From an uncultured Bacteroidales bacterium (lineage in GTDB: Bacteria; Bacteroidota; Bacteroidia; Bacteroidales; WCHB1-69): a stretch of 64,000 nt of DNA. The position numbers and the translations under genes are program-made. This document shows, piece after piece, positions 45,496 through 55,324 of this stretch (position 1 is the first letter of the stretch; each line of letters starts with the position of its first letter). Where the stretch lies: the NCBI GenBank assembly GCA_900315245.1, contig OMYJ01000009.1, positions 37,563 to 101,562 of the forward strand, read 5' to 3'. The notes under the pieces are model-generated. The model was not told the DNA's origin and did not search any database. It worked only from the letters and a program-made list of their open reading frames with translations.

Positions 45496-46338
45496 ATGAA
45501 ATATCTTGAGATCAAACTGGAAATTGAGCCTGCCGAACCCTGGAAGGAGGTTTACACATCGCTGATGGCAGAGGCCGGATGCGACAGCTTCATGGACGGC
45601 GACAACGAAAACGAGCTGTTGTGTTATATCCCCGAAAAAGATTATCAAGAGGATGTTTTCAAAGACATGTTGGACAATCCGGAGTTCCCTGAAGTGAACG
45701 TTTCTTATACTGTGACACCGATGGAGGACAAAGACTGGAATGCCGCGTGGGAGGCCAACTACGAGCCTGTGTTGATCGACGGCAAGTGTTATATCCGTGC
45801 ACCATTCCATCCCGCACGCCCGGACGCAGAATACGAAATCGTAATTGAGCCGAAGATGTCGTTCGGGACAGCACACCACGCCACTACCGCGCAAATGGTA
45901 TCCTATTTGCTGGAAACAGACGTGCGCGGCAAGGCTGTCTTGGATATGGGAGCCGGCACGGGTGTGTTGGCTATCCTGGCCACCATGAAAGGTGCGACTC
46001 CCGTCACAGCTATCGACAATGACGAGTGGGCTTATCGCAACGGCGTGGAAAACGCCAAGCATAATCACTGCGACCAGCTGAAAGTCCTGTTGGGAGATGC
46101 TTCGCTGCTCGGAAACGACAGCTACGACATCATCCTGGCCAACATCAACCGCAATATACTGCTGCAGGACATTCCGCAATATGTGAAATGCATGAATGAC
46201 GGAGCATTGCTGTTTTTGAGCGGTTTCTATGAAGAAGACCTGCCCGCCCTGCGCTACTGCTGCGCCCAAAACGGACTGAAATATGTGGATCACAAGTCCA
46301 AGGACAAATGGGTGGCAGCAAGGTTTGAGAAAATCTGA
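45496..46338 (+). CDS. prmA: Ribosomal protein L11 methyltransferase
   Basis: S-adenosylmethionine-dependent enzyme that methylates L11. 280 residues: N-terminal substrate domain (MKYLEIKLEIEPAEPWKEV), linker DKDWNAAWEANYEPVLI, the SAM site VLDMGAGTGVLAILATMKGA with IDNDEWA, and the catalytic ANINRNILLQDIP. ATG 45496 matches the family N-terminus; longer in-frame versions run into the preceding gene. Confidence 0.94.
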   Translation: MKYLEIKLEIEPAEPWKEVYTSLMAEAGCDSFMDGDNENELLCYIPEKDYQEDVFKDMLDNPEFPEVNVSYTVTPMEDKDWNAAWEANYEPVLIDGKCYIRAPFHPARPDAEYEIVIEPKMSFGTAHHATTAQMVSYLLETDVRGKAVLDMGAGTGVLAILATMKGATPVTAIDNDEWAYRNGVENAKHNHCDQLKVLLGDASLLGNDSYDIILANINRNILLQDIPQYVKCMNDGALLFLSGFYEEDLPALRYCCAQNGLKYVDHKSKDKWVAARFEKI

Positions 46339-46397
46339 TTTTCAGTCTTTTAGATTATATCATTGACATCTCGTGTGCAGAATAGCAAACTTTTTGC

Positions 46398-46405
46398 TAT
46401 CTTTG
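46398..46405 (+). promoter_or_regulatory. -7 promoter element of the 1,491-residue protein gene
   Basis: TATCTTTG followed by CACAC, 19 bases before the ATG at 46425. Confidence 0.7.
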
Positions 46406-46424
46406 CACACCATTTTTCTATGTA

Positions 46425-49400
46425 ATGATGAAGAGATTTTTTTGTGTCAGCATCCTGATATGCGTGTCGCTGTTTGTTCAGGCACAGCGTTTTACATCGT
46501 TTTCCAAAGATCCTTCCAAAACCGTGGAAGAGATGAAAGAGTTTTATTCGACGGTGCCCAAAGACCGCCAGAAAGACGCCAAGGAGATCCTCGAAGTTTT
46601 CGAACTGATGTGGACCACTCAAATGGACGAGGAAAACCAGCAAGTCTTTATTGAGGAAGCCAACAAGATGGTGAAGAAAAAACACCGTCCTTTCCCCCAT
46701 TTCCAGAGCTATATCAACACTTACCGCGTTTTTTTGGGAAGCCAGTATGCCAGTGAGACCGAAACCTGGCAGAAAATCCTGAGTTACCACATCGGGCAAA
46801 GCTCCACCTTTTTCCACGACAAGATGAAACTTTACGAACAGTTCTTCAAGGAGAACATTATGAACCAAGGCGACAATGTCAAATGGGTGGCCATGGGGTT
46901 TGCCGACCATTTAGGTTTTGACGGGGAACCGTGTTTTGATTTCAAAGACATCGACCTTTGGGGTTATTCAGCCAAGGACAGCTTGATTGTCAGCAGTGTG
47001 AACGGGAGGTATTATCCAGACAAACTGATGTTCAAGGCAAATGGCGGTTTCATCTCCTGGGATCGTGCCGGTTTGGATCCAAATGTCAAAGCCAAGTTGA
47101 AGACGTACGACATAGACTTGCGTTTCCCGAAGGTGGTGGCTGACGATGCGCTGTTCTACTATCCGAAACTGTTCGCAAACCCAATTGTCGGGCGTGTGGA
47201 GGACAAGGCCGTGCTGCCCACCTCTGAAGAAAAAGCCACCTATCCCCGTTTCACCAGCCAAGAGACGACCCTGCCTGTAAAGAACCTCTACAAGGATGTG
47301 GACTATATAGGCGGCTTTGAAATGCGCGGGGCCTCCATTTTCGGGACCGGACAAGGGGATGTGCTGGCCGTTGTCACCATATACAACGAGGGGAATGTTA
47401 TCATCACCGCACGCTCCCGCAGCTTTCTCATCCGCCCCACCAACCTGCTTTCAGAAGACGCACAAGTCTCCCTTTATATCGAAACCGACTCCATCTACCA
47501 TCCCGCCGCCAACTTTAAATACGACAACGAGAAAAAATCTTTGCTGATTTCCCGACCCAAACAGGGTGTGGGGCGCACTCCTTTCTTCGACTCTTATCAC
47601 AAATTGGATATGTATGTGGAATCTGTGCAATGGGTAACAACGGAGAAACGCATTGAACTCAAGCCGATTGTGGGCAACACTAGTGACCAAGAGGCTTACT
47701 TTGAATCTCAAAACTACTATGAGGAGGAGGTGATGCATGCCATCACCGGCTACAACACCATGAATCCGCTCTACACACTTTGGCAACTTTTCAATAGTGC
47801 AGGCTACGAAGACCTCACCATCGAGGACGTCATACGCTGGTTCAACAAACCACCATTGGATATCAAGGCGATGATGATTGACTTCGCCGCCCGCGGTTTC
47901 ATTGAATACGACATCAACAACAACCGCATCCGCTATCGCAGCAAAATCGCTCAGTATCTGAACAATCAAGTGAAGAAAAAGGACTACGACTATATCAAGC
48001 TGGAATCTAAAACGCACTACGCTTCTTTGGATTTGGCCACTAACGACCTGAAAATCACCGGTTGCGAGTTTTTTGTGCTGAGCGACCCTCAAATTGTGAA
48101 CGTATATCCCATGGATGAACTGGTTACGGTCAAGAAAAACCGCGACATGGTCTTTTCCGGAAGGGTTATCGGCGGCCTGTTCGATTTCGTGACTCATAAC
48201 TGCAAATTCGATTACGACCGTTTTCTTGTTGACATGGATATTATTGACACGCTCATCATGTACGTGGAAGACAAAAACGGCCCGATGGATATGTACGGCG
48301 ACTATAAGCTGCAACGTGTGCGCAGTGAAATTCAGGAACTGTCCGGTGTTTTGTACATCGACGTTCCGGGAAACAAAAGCGGTATGACTGACTACCCCGA
48401 CTACCCTATTTTCGAGGCGCGCAAAGGCGGAAAAGTTTTCTACGACCAACCTTACGTATTGGGCGGTGTGTATGACCGCAACCGATTCTATTATGCTGTG
48501 AATCAGTTTAGAATCGTGAATTTGGATAATTTCGTGATCGACTCCATGAAATTCACAGGTGCCCTGATTTCCGGTGGCATCTTCCCTGACATTGCCGAAC
48601 CGCTGAAGGTTCAGCCCGATTTCTCTTTGGGTTTTGTCCACAACACAACTGGGCTGCCCATGTATGGCACCAAAGGCGGTTATCAGGGTCGTATCAGTCT
48701 CAGCAACAAAGGTTTGCGTGGCAAAGGAAACATCGACTATATTACCTCGCACACCTTCTCCGACAGCTTGGTCTTCTACTTGGATTCCACTAACGGTGCG
48801 GCCAACCGGCATATCGTGGACGAGCAGATGGCGGGCACTGAATTTCCGCCCGCATCCGTTAATGAAGCTTATTTGCACTGGGAGCCATATCAAGACCAGA
48901 TGTTCATACACACGATACAAGAGCCTATGGCTCTGTTCCGTGAGGCACAGCTTACGGGTAATTCCAAGATTACACCGAGTGGTTTGTTCGGCACCGGCAC
49001 CGTGAAGTTCAACCGTGCCGACATCTCCTCGCGGCTCTTCCAGTTCAAGCACCACGAACTGTTAGCGGACACAGCCGATCTGCGGATATATGACATCAGC
49101 GGCGGCAAGGATGTCGCTTTCTCCACCGACAACTATAACTCCCATATTGATTTCAAGACAAGAAAAGGTCATTTCCTGGCTAACGGAAAGGCTTCGGAAG
49201 TCTATTTCGTGCAGAATGAAATCAAAGCCAAATCATCAGAGTTTGAATGGGATCCTATTGACTCCACCATGCTTCGCTTCAAGTGGGATGATCCGCACAA
49301 GAATGTGGACATTGACAACACGTCAATAAAAGAACTTGTTGACATGCAGAGTGTTGGAAATGAGTTGTATGCTGTTGCGCCGAATGCCAACTACATGTTC

Positions 49401-50900
49401 ACGGCCGTGAACGCGGAGTATGATTTCGCGAAAAACATCATTTTCGCCCACGGCGTGCGCTATATCAACGTGGGTGATGCGGCCATCACACCTTTGCACG
49501 GTAATGTCACCATCCGGAAAAAGGCTGCCATGGATGTTTTGGAAAATTCGCGCATTTTGGCCGGTCGTGACAACAAATATCACGAACTCTACAACTGCAC
49601 TACGCGAGTGCAAAGTGCCACAAGATTCTATGCCAATGGTTATTATGACTACATTGATGCCGAGCAACGTGTGCAGACCCTCTATTTTGACACCGTGTAT
49701 TTCATGAAAGAGACTTTCGGGGAGGCTAAAATCCCGTTGGAGAAAGACTTCCATTTCAGCGACCAGTTTGCCTTCGACGGACGTGCGGAACTGCACAGTA
49801 CCAACCCGTTCCTCTCCTATTTCGGCGGCGTGGAAATTATCCACGGGTGCGACTCGGTCAAGCACGCCCGCATGAAAATCCTGCAACAGGTGGATCCGAA
49901 CAACATTATGCTGCAAGTGCATGACCGCACCAAGGACATGAACGAGCGCAAAGTGGTGGTGGCCATCGCTTCCAGCAACAAAACCGGGCGGATTTACACG
50001 GCATTCGGTGTGGCCAAAGACGAGTTCAATGATGCGGAATACATCAACGTGTTCGGCTACATCACCTACGACAAGGAGACGCGAGAGTTCAAAGCGGCCT
50101 CCTTGGAGAAGCTGAACGACCCCAGTGTTCCCGGCAATATCATCACGCTCAACACCGACAATTGCGAGGCGCACGGCAGCGGTACCATTGACATGGGCGC
50201 GAAATTAGGCCGTGTGGACTTCATCACCAACGGTACCATTGTAAACTACACCCTCGCCGATTCCGCAGAAATGCACCTCACCACCTCCATCAACTTCTTC
50301 TTCAACGACAAATCCATGGACTTGATGAACAAGGCAATAGAAAAAGCTTCATTGGATTTCGTGGATGTTTCTCAAGACGAGGCTTTTGATCTTGCCTTGT
50401 ACAATATTCTGGGCAAGGCGGAATATGACCGCTATCAGCGGAATGTGGCCTTGGGGCAGAACCGCCGTCTGCCGGAGGCACTGCAAGTGAAATTCCTATT
50501 CTCCAACATCGACTTCGAGTGGGACAAGGAACAATCCACATTCAAGTCACAGACGCGGCTTCCCCTGATCATCTGTGGTGAAAAGCCTTTATATAAGATG
50601 GTTCCGGGTCGTATCGTGATTGAAAAGCGCGGTTCCCGCAACCGTCTCTACCTCTATTTCGAATTTGACAATCAGTTCTATTACTTCCAATTCGACAATA
50701 ATGCCGTATCTGCCTTCGCTTCCGACAAAGCCTTCAACGATGCCATCTCCAGCGTGAAACCCAAAAACAGATTCCAGGCTCCCGACCAAGCCAAGGGTCT
50801 TCCTTCTTTCACCTATAAATTGGGTAACAGAAGTTTGAAAAACAAGTTCGTGAAGAAATATTTCACTGATATTGAAGAAGAATCTGAAAATGACGATTAA
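46425..50900 (+). CDS. Very large exported protein of unknown function
   Basis: 1,491 residues with a signal peptide (MMKRFFCVSILICVSLFVQA-QRF); no membrane helices and no T9SS sorting domain are visible, so it is likely periplasmic or outer-membrane associated. Residues 25-150 are helical. Most of the rest is short beta strands with turn-rich repeats (for example VIGGLFDFVTHNCKFDYDRF, LISGGIFPDIAEPLKVQPDF, GHFLANGKASEVYFVQNEIKA). The C-terminal 200 residues include a helical segment (MNKAIEKASLDFVDVSQDEAFDLALY), final strands with paired aromatics (NQFYYFQFDNNAV) and a basic-acidic tail. I recognise no named domain. The beta-rich middle could be a long beta-solenoid or groove, but that is a guess. 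Confidence 0.7.
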   Translation: MMKRFFCVSILICVSLFVQAQRFTSFSKDPSKTVEEMKEFYSTVPKDRQKDAKEILEVFELMWTTQMDEENQQVFIEEANKMVKKKHRPFPHFQSYINTYRVFLGSQYASETETWQKILSYHIGQSSTFFHDKMKLYEQFFKENIMNQGDNVKWVAMGFADHLGFDGEPCFDFKDIDLWGYSAKDSLIVSSVNGRYYPDKLMFKANGGFISWDRAGLDPNVKAKLKTYDIDLRFPKVVADDALFYYPKLFANPIVGRVEDKAVLPTSEEKATYPRFTSQETTLPVKNLYKDVDYIGGFEMRGASIFGTGQGDVLAVVTIYNEGNVIITARSRSFLIRPTNLLSEDAQVSLYIETDSIYHPAANFKYDNEKKSLLISRPKQGVGRTPFFDSYHKLDMYVESVQWVTTEKRIELKPIVGNTSDQEAYFESQNYYEEEVMHAITGYNTMNPLYTLWQLFNSAGYEDLTIEDVIRWFNKPPLDIKAMMIDFAARGFIEYDINNNRIRYRSKIAQYLNNQVKKKDYDYIKLESKTHYASLDLATNDLKITGCEFFVLSDPQIVNVYPMDELVTVKKNRDMVFSGRVIGGLFDFVTHNCKFDYDRFLVDMDIIDTLIMYVEDKNGPMDMYGDYKLQRVRSEIQELSGVLYIDVPGNKSGMTDYPDYPIFEARKGGKVFYDQPYVLGGVYDRNRFYYAVNQFRIVNLDNFVIDSMKFTGALISGGIFPDIAEPLKVQPDFSLGFVHNTTGLPMYGTKGGYQGRISLSNKGLRGKGNIDYITSHTFSDSLVFYLDSTNGAANRHIVDEQMAGTEFPPASVNEAYLHWEPYQDQMFIHTIQEPMALFREAQLTGNSKITPSGLFGTGTVKFNRADISSRLFQFKHHELLADTADLRIYDISGGKDVAFSTDNYNSHIDFKTRKGHFLANGKASEVYFVQNEIKAKSSEFEWDPIDSTMLRFKWDDPHKNVDIDNTSIKELVDMQSVGNELYAVAPNANYMFTAVNAEYDFAKNIIFAHGVRYINVGDAAITPLHGNVTIRKKAAMDVLENSRILAGRDNKYHELYNCTTRVQSATRFYANGYYDYIDAEQRVQTLYFDTVYFMKETFGEAKIPLEKDFHFSDQFAFDGRAELHSTNPFLSYFGGVEIIHGCDSVKHARMKILQQVDPNNIMLQVHDRTKDMNERKVVVAIASSNKTGRIYTAFGVAKDEFNDAEYINVFGYITYDKETREFKAASLEKLNDPSVPGNIITLNTDNCEAHGSGTIDMGAKLGRVDFITNGTIVNYTLADSAEMHLTTSINFFFNDKSMDLMNKAIEKASLDFVDVSQDEAFDLALYNILGKAEYDRYQRNVALGQNRRLPEALQVKFLFSNIDFEWDKEQSTFKSQTRLPLIICGEKPLYKMVPGRIVIEKRGSRNRLYLYFEFDNQFYYFQFDNNAVSAFASDKAFNDAISSVKPKNRFQAPDQAKGLPSFTYKLGNRSLKNKFVKKYFTDIEEESENDD

Positions 50901-50901
50901 G

Positions 50902-51921
50902 ATGGAACGGATTTGGATAGCAGGACCCTGCGCGGCGGAAAGTCATGATCAGTTGCTGGACACGGCAGCGCAAATTGCGGAACAGGCACAGGAAAAGAGT
51001 ATTACGCTGAATTACTTCAGAGCCGGAGCTTGGAAGGTGCGCAGTGCGCCTGACAGCTTTGCCGGCGCGGGCGATGCCGCCTTGCCCTGGCTGCAGGAAG
51101 TTCAGAACACCTACCACATTCCCGTTTGCGTGGAGATACTGAATGCCAAACATGTGGAGCTATGCGCCAAACACGGCATCCATGTGGTGTGGGTGGGCGC
51201 ACGTACCTCCGTCAACCCCGTTGAGGTGCAAAAGATTGCCGACGCTGTAAAGCACTCCGGATTCACCGTCATGGTCAAGAATCCGATGATTCCCGATTTG
51301 AAACTGTGGATCGGGAATATCGAGCGGTTCCTGAAAGCGGACATCCAGAACGTGATGGCCATCCACCGGGGATTTCCGGACGTTCGGGAGAACATTTACC
51401 GCAACTCCCCCTATTGGAACATTCCCATCGAATTGAAAGTGCGAATGCCCGAACTGCCCATTCTCTGCGACCCTTCGCATCTGTGCGGAAAAGTGGAATG
51501 GATACCCGAAGTCGCACAATTGGCAATGAATTACGGCTTCAACGGCTTGATGATTGAATGCCACCCTAACCCCGGGCAAGCTCTTTCAGATGCCGACCAG
51601 CAGATGCTCCCCTCCGATTGGGCAGATATGATAAGCCATCTGGATCTACGCAACGACTCAGCAGACTTGGAATTGATAAAACAGCGTTCAACTCTTGAAA
51701 ATATTGACAATCAAATAAGTACGCTTCTCTATCAACGTATGAAGATGGTGGATGAGATTGCGGAGATCAAACGGAAAAACCATATCTCCGTAGTACAGCC
51801 CCAACAATGGCAACAGGTGGTGAAACGTTACACAAAACACCCGGAAGACCCTTCATATCAAACTTTTATCGAACATTTTCTCGAGTTATTGCACCAATCT
51901 TCCATAGAACGGCAGAAGTGA
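50902..51921 (+). CDS. Bifunctional DAHP synthase / chorismate mutase
   Basis: First step of aromatic amino acid synthesis joined to the step that commits chorismate to Phe/Tyr. 339 residues: DAHP synthase of the KDPS-like (type I beta) class at about 1-255 (IAGPCAAES, YFRAGAWKVRS, MVKNPM, IHRGF, LCDPSHLCG), and an AroQ-type chorismate mutase at about 258-339 (QRSTLENIDNQISTLLYQRMKMVDEIAEIKR). The fusion is usual in Bacteroidota. ATG 50902 starts right after the giant gene's stop; ATG 50890, overlapping it, is possible and would add four residues. Confidence 0.92.
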   Translation: MERIWIAGPCAAESHDQLLDTAAQIAEQAQEKSITLNYFRAGAWKVRSAPDSFAGAGDAALPWLQEVQNTYHIPVCVEILNAKHVELCAKHGIHVVWVGARTSVNPVEVQKIADAVKHSGFTVMVKNPMIPDLKLWIGNIERFLKADIQNVMAIHRGFPDVRENIYRNSPYWNIPIELKVRMPELPILCDPSHLCGKVEWIPEVAQLAMNYGFNGLMIECHPNPGQALSDADQQMLPSDWADMISHLDLRNDSADLELIKQRSTLENIDNQISTLLYQRMKMVDEIAEIKRKNHISVVQPQQWQQVVKRYTKHPEDPSYQTFIEHFLELLHQSSIERQK

Positions 51922-51929
51922 TATTGAGC

Positions 51930-51956
51930 TTCGGCTATTGGCTATTAGCTGTTGGC
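51930..51956. repeat. Heptamer tandem repeats after the DAHP synthase gene
   Basis: TTCGGC then TATTGGC, TATTAGC, TGTTGGC, beginning 9 bases after the TGA stop. Confidence 0.75.
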
Positions 51957-51997
51957 TAAAAATAAGTGGAATTGTGAATAATATTAGGTTTAAAGTG

Positions 51998-52005
51998 TAT
52001 TTTTG
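51998..52005 (+). promoter_or_regulatory. -7 promoter element of the S41 protease
   Basis: GTG-TATTTTTG-CGGTC, 27 bases before ATG 52033. Confidence 0.75.
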
Positions 52006-52032
52006 CGGTCTTTTTAATACTTGGATAAAAAA

Positions 52033-53628
52033 ATGAATGAGAACAGAAACAGATATAACGGTTGTCTTGTTATTTTGTGGCTTTTAGTCGCATTTCTGGG
52101 CGGTTTCTCTATCGCTTTGCACTGGAATCCGCGCCGGTTGAGCAAAACTGGCAACTCCGAACTGCAAAAAATGAGCGAGGTGATGAGTTACATTGAGAAC
52201 TTTTATGTGGACTCCGTCAACACAGACTCCATTTATGGGCTGGCCATCAACGCGATGCTGCAAGGGCTGGACCCGCATTCCAGCTATGCCACCGCCGACG
52301 AGAACAAAACCATGATGGAGACGTTAGAAGGTTCCTTTGAAGGCATCGGCATCCAGTTCAATATCATGAACGACACGCTGATGGTGGTTTCCGTGATTTC
52401 CGGAGGCCCCTCGGAAAAAGCCGGCCTGATGGCAGGCGACCGCATGATCGAGGTGGATGGGAAGTCCATAATCGGTATCAAGAATGAGCAGGCTTTTAAG
52501 AAGTTGCGCGGCAAGAAAGGGTCTAAAGTGAAGGTGGGTATTCTGAGACCCGGCTTCAAAGACAAATACACCTACGAGATAACCCGCGGAGTGATACCCA
52601 CTTACACCGTTGATGTAGCCTATATGATTGATTCTCAGACTGGTTATATCAAATTGAACGAATTTGGAAGTACCACGGCCAAGGAATTCAACGATGCCAT
52701 CCAGAAACTGAAAAGGCAAGGCTTGGGCAATCTGATTGTGGATTTGCGCAGTAACGGCGGAGGCTTTTTGGATGCGGCTGTCAGTGTGTGCGACGAATTT
52801 CTGAGCAACAAACAAAAGATCGTCTCCATTGAAGGGTCCAAAGTACGTCCCGAAATCATATATGCCTCCCGGAAAGGCGATTTTGAGCAAGGAAAGGTCG
52901 TGATTTTGATTGATGACTTCAGCGCTTCTGCCAGCGAGATTGTGGCCGGAGCCATCCAGGACAATGACCGCGGCACTGTTATCGGACGTCGTTCATTCGG
53001 CAAAGGATTGGTTCAGAGACAGTTTGATTTGGAGGACAAATCATCTATCCGGCTGACCACCTCGCGCTACCACACCCCAAGCGGACGCTGCATTCAACGC
53101 GAGTACGAAAATGGTACGGAAGCTTACTACGAAGACATCTACAAACGCTTGGTCAACGGCGAGATGGAGAGCCTCGACAGCATCCACTTAGACTCTTCCA
53201 AGGTCTATCACACGCTCAAGGGACGCACCGTATATGGTGGGGGCGGCATCATGCCCGACATTTTCGTGCCCATTGACCGCGGCGATGACCTCAACGCCTA
53301 CTACGATATCGCCAACTCCTCGTCACTCATCCAGTTCGCCTTCCACTATACCAACGAACACAAGGCAACGCTGCAAAAACAGTACCCTGACAAAAAAACC
53401 TACGTGGCAAAGATGCAGGTCACTGACCAGATGCTGCAACAGCTTATTCAATACTACGAGAAAAACAACAAGAAGAAAGTGTCGAAAATGTCCGCGAACT
53501 CTTCCAAGGAGCTGAAAACCTGGTTGAAGGCACTGATTGGCCGCAACCTTTACGGCGACGAAGCGTTCTATCCAGTGATTAACAAGACGGACAATGTGAT
53601 AATCAAGGCGTTAGAATCCTTGAAATAA
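52033..53628 (+). CDS. S41 carboxyl-terminal processing protease (Prc/CtpA)
   Basis: Periplasmic, membrane-anchored protease that trims proteins from their C-terminus. 531 residues: one N-terminal membrane helix (CLVILWLLVAFLGGFSIAL), PDZ domain at about 98-180 (GIGIQFNIMNDTLMVVSVISGGPSEKAGL with GDRMIEVDG), and the S41 core with Ser299 in DDFSASASE and Lys324 in SFGKGLVQ; GYIKLNEF and LRSNGGG precede. A helical C-terminal part follows. ATG 52033 (not the TTG at 52021) starts the protein. Confidence 0.94.
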   Translation: MNENRNRYNGCLVILWLLVAFLGGFSIALHWNPRRLSKTGNSELQKMSEVMSYIENFYVDSVNTDSIYGLAINAMLQGLDPHSSYATADENKTMMETLEGSFEGIGIQFNIMNDTLMVVSVISGGPSEKAGLMAGDRMIEVDGKSIIGIKNEQAFKKLRGKKGSKVKVGILRPGFKDKYTYEITRGVIPTYTVDVAYMIDSQTGYIKLNEFGSTTAKEFNDAIQKLKRQGLGNLIVDLRSNGGGFLDAAVSVCDEFLSNKQKIVSIEGSKVRPEIIYASRKGDFEQGKVVILIDDFSASASEIVAGAIQDNDRGTVIGRRSFGKGLVQRQFDLEDKSSIRLTTSRYHTPSGRCIQREYENGTEAYYEDIYKRLVNGEMESLDSIHLDSSKVYHTLKGRTVYGGGGIMPDIFVPIDRGDDLNAYYDIANSSSLIQFAFHYTNEHKATLQKQYPDKKTYVAKMQVTDQMLQQLIQYYEKNNKKKVSKMSANSSKELKTWLKALIGRNLYGDEAFYPVINKTDNVIIKALESLK

Positions 53629-53638
53629 TTCGACATCC

Positions 53639-53668
53639 TGTAGGGGCGAATAATTATTCGCCCCTACA
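53639..53668. repeat. Palindromic element P3 (perfect 15-base arms)
   Basis: TGTAGGGGCGAATAA followed by its exact reverse complement, between the convergent S41 protease (stop 53628) and oligopeptide-binding lipoprotein (stop 53686). It has no T run. It could act as an end signal in both directions. Confidence 0.9.
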
Positions 53669-53685
53669 ACATAATTAATCCTCCA

Positions 53686-55323
53686 TTATTTCATTTTGAC
53701 CTGCCGCAAATCCAACATATTCACGGGATTTGTGCCTAATCCTTGCACGTTTTTCTGCACGAAACGCGCCACCTTGTCGTAGTACAGGACGACAAACGGG
53801 GCATCCGTCACTAAAATCGAGTCCATCTGCGTATAATATTCGTTGCGGATTGAATCATCCGTGCAACGCTGGGATTTCTCATACAATTTGTCGAACGCAG
53901 GGTTCACGTAATGGGTGTAGTTAGAGCCCACTGGCTGCAGGTTTTTGGAATAAAAGAGCGACATCTGGTTTTCGGCGTCAGGGTAGTCACAAATCCACGA
54001 ACCCCGGAAAAACGGCAGCTGGTAAGCCCGCATCATCTGGCGTTGCTGCGCCGGCTGAGCGATATCCAACTTCAACGTGATGCCCAGCTGCTCCAATTCG
54101 TGCTGGATATATTGGCACAGATCCGCATACTGCGCCGACACGGTGAGCGTGATTTCCGGCAACCCCTTGCCATTTGGATAGCCAGCCTCGGCCAATAGCT
54201 TCAATGCTTTCTGGGGATTGTAATCGTAACCGCCCGTGCGCTCAGGCCCGTACGACGGCATCCCTCGCGGCACGAACCCGCCAATTCCGGCATACCCCAT
54301 ATTGTTACGCAGATATTTCATCATCTTGTCCCTGTCAAAACCATAGTTGATAGCCTGACGAACCCGCTTGTCCAACAAAGGATTAGGCTTCCCTGTAGGT
54401 TTCAAGTTGAACCCCAGATACTCCGTGTTCAGATAAGGTCCCGTAATCAGCGTGATTTTGTCCGCGTATTCCGGATTCAACCGGCCGTCTTTCGTCAGCA
54501 ACGCATCCTTGTAACTCGGATCCACCCCGGACATAAAATCGAGCGTACCCTTCATAAACTCCATAAACACAGACTGTTTATCGACAATGAAGGAGACTGC
54601 GACCGCATCAATATAAGGCAAGCGGTAGCCGGCGGAATCTTTCTCAAAGTAATCGGGATTCTTTCGCATCACGAGCTTCACTCCCTCCTCCCAAAGCTGC
54701 ATTTGGAACGGTCCCGTGCCGACGGGGTATTTTCGGTAATCCTTACCGTAGCGTTCCACCACTTCGTGCGGCACCACGGAGCAATACTTCATCGTCAAGA
54801 TTCCCAAAAACGGCGGGAATGGTTCGGAGAGTTCAATCTGGAACACCGTATCATTCAATGCTTTGAATGCGGGTTTACCGTCCTTGTCGCGCTTCACCTT
54901 TTGGAAAATCCACGCCCCCGGCGAGGCCACTTCGGGATCAAGAATGCGACCGAGACTATAGACGAAATCGGATGCGGTGACATATCGCGGCTTGTTAAAC
55001 GGGAAGTATTCCGTCTGATGGAACTGCACATCATCGCGCAGGATGAACGTGTAGGTTTTCCCGTCATCGGAAATCGTCCAGCTTTTCGCGATAGCGGGCA
55101 CCACCTGCAGATTCTCGTCCATATCCACCAAGCCGTTATAGAGCTGGTTACAAGGCCATATTGTGGACTGTCCGGACGAATATGCCGGATCCAGCGACAA
55201 GATGCCGGAAGACTCGTTATAGTGGAAAATCTGCTTGTCGGGGTGGTCAAACCTGCTTTTGCAAGAGACTAGCAAAACCATGAAAACCAATGTGATAGCA
55301 ATTGCTAATGATAACTTTTTCAT
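53686..55323 (-). CDS. Oligopeptide ABC transporter substrate-binding lipoprotein (SBP family 5)
   Basis: 545 residues, lipoprotein signal ending at Cys22 (VLLVSC). Family-5 blocks: ILSLDPAYSSGQSTIWPCNQLYNGLV, YTFILRDDVQFHQTEYF, VGTGPFQMQLWEEGVKLVMRKNPDYF, DKRVRQAINYGFDRDKMMKYL, SYGPERTGGYDYNPQKALKLLAEAGYPNG. Binds peptides (or nickel/murein peptides in relatives). One base separates its start from the upstream M23 stop, so it belongs to the ddl-glucosaminidase-M23 operon; capture of peptides released from the wall is an inference. The fused ATPase at 30221-31960 could energise it. Confidence 0.92.
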   Translation of the reverse strand: MKKLSLAIAITLVFMVLLVSCKSRFDHPDKQIFHYNESSGILSLDPAYSSGQSTIWPCNQLYNGLVDMDENLQVVPAIAKSWTISDDGKTYTFILRDDVQFHQTEYFPFNKPRYVTASDFVYSLGRILDPEVASPGAWIFQKVKRDKDGKPAFKALNDTVFQIELSEPFPPFLGILTMKYCSVVPHEVVERYGKDYRKYPVGTGPFQMQLWEEGVKLVMRKNPDYFEKDSAGYRLPYIDAVAVSFIVDKQSVFMEFMKGTLDFMSGVDPSYKDALLTKDGRLNPEYADKITLITGPYLNTEYLGFNLKPTGKPNPLLDKRVRQAINYGFDRDKMMKYLRNNMGYAGIGGFVPRGMPSYGPERTGGYDYNPQKALKLLAEAGYPNGKGLPEITLTVSAQYADLCQYIQHELEQLGITLKLDIAQPAQQRQMMRAYQLPFFRGSWICDYPDAENQMSLFYSKNLQPVGSNYTHYVNPAFDKLYEKSQRCTDDSIRNEYYTQMDSILVTDAPFVVLYYDKVARFVQKNVQGLGTNPVNMLDLRQVKMK

Positions 55324-55324
55324 G

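Noticed and set aside
47451..49055. 534-codon open frame antisense to the large exported protein
   Set aside because: No start context, no domain, lies wholly inside a better-supported gene.
53639..53668. Palindrome as a standard rho-independent terminator
   Set aside because: No T run follows on either strand; the same sequence also occurs inside coding regions, so it is better described as a repeat element.
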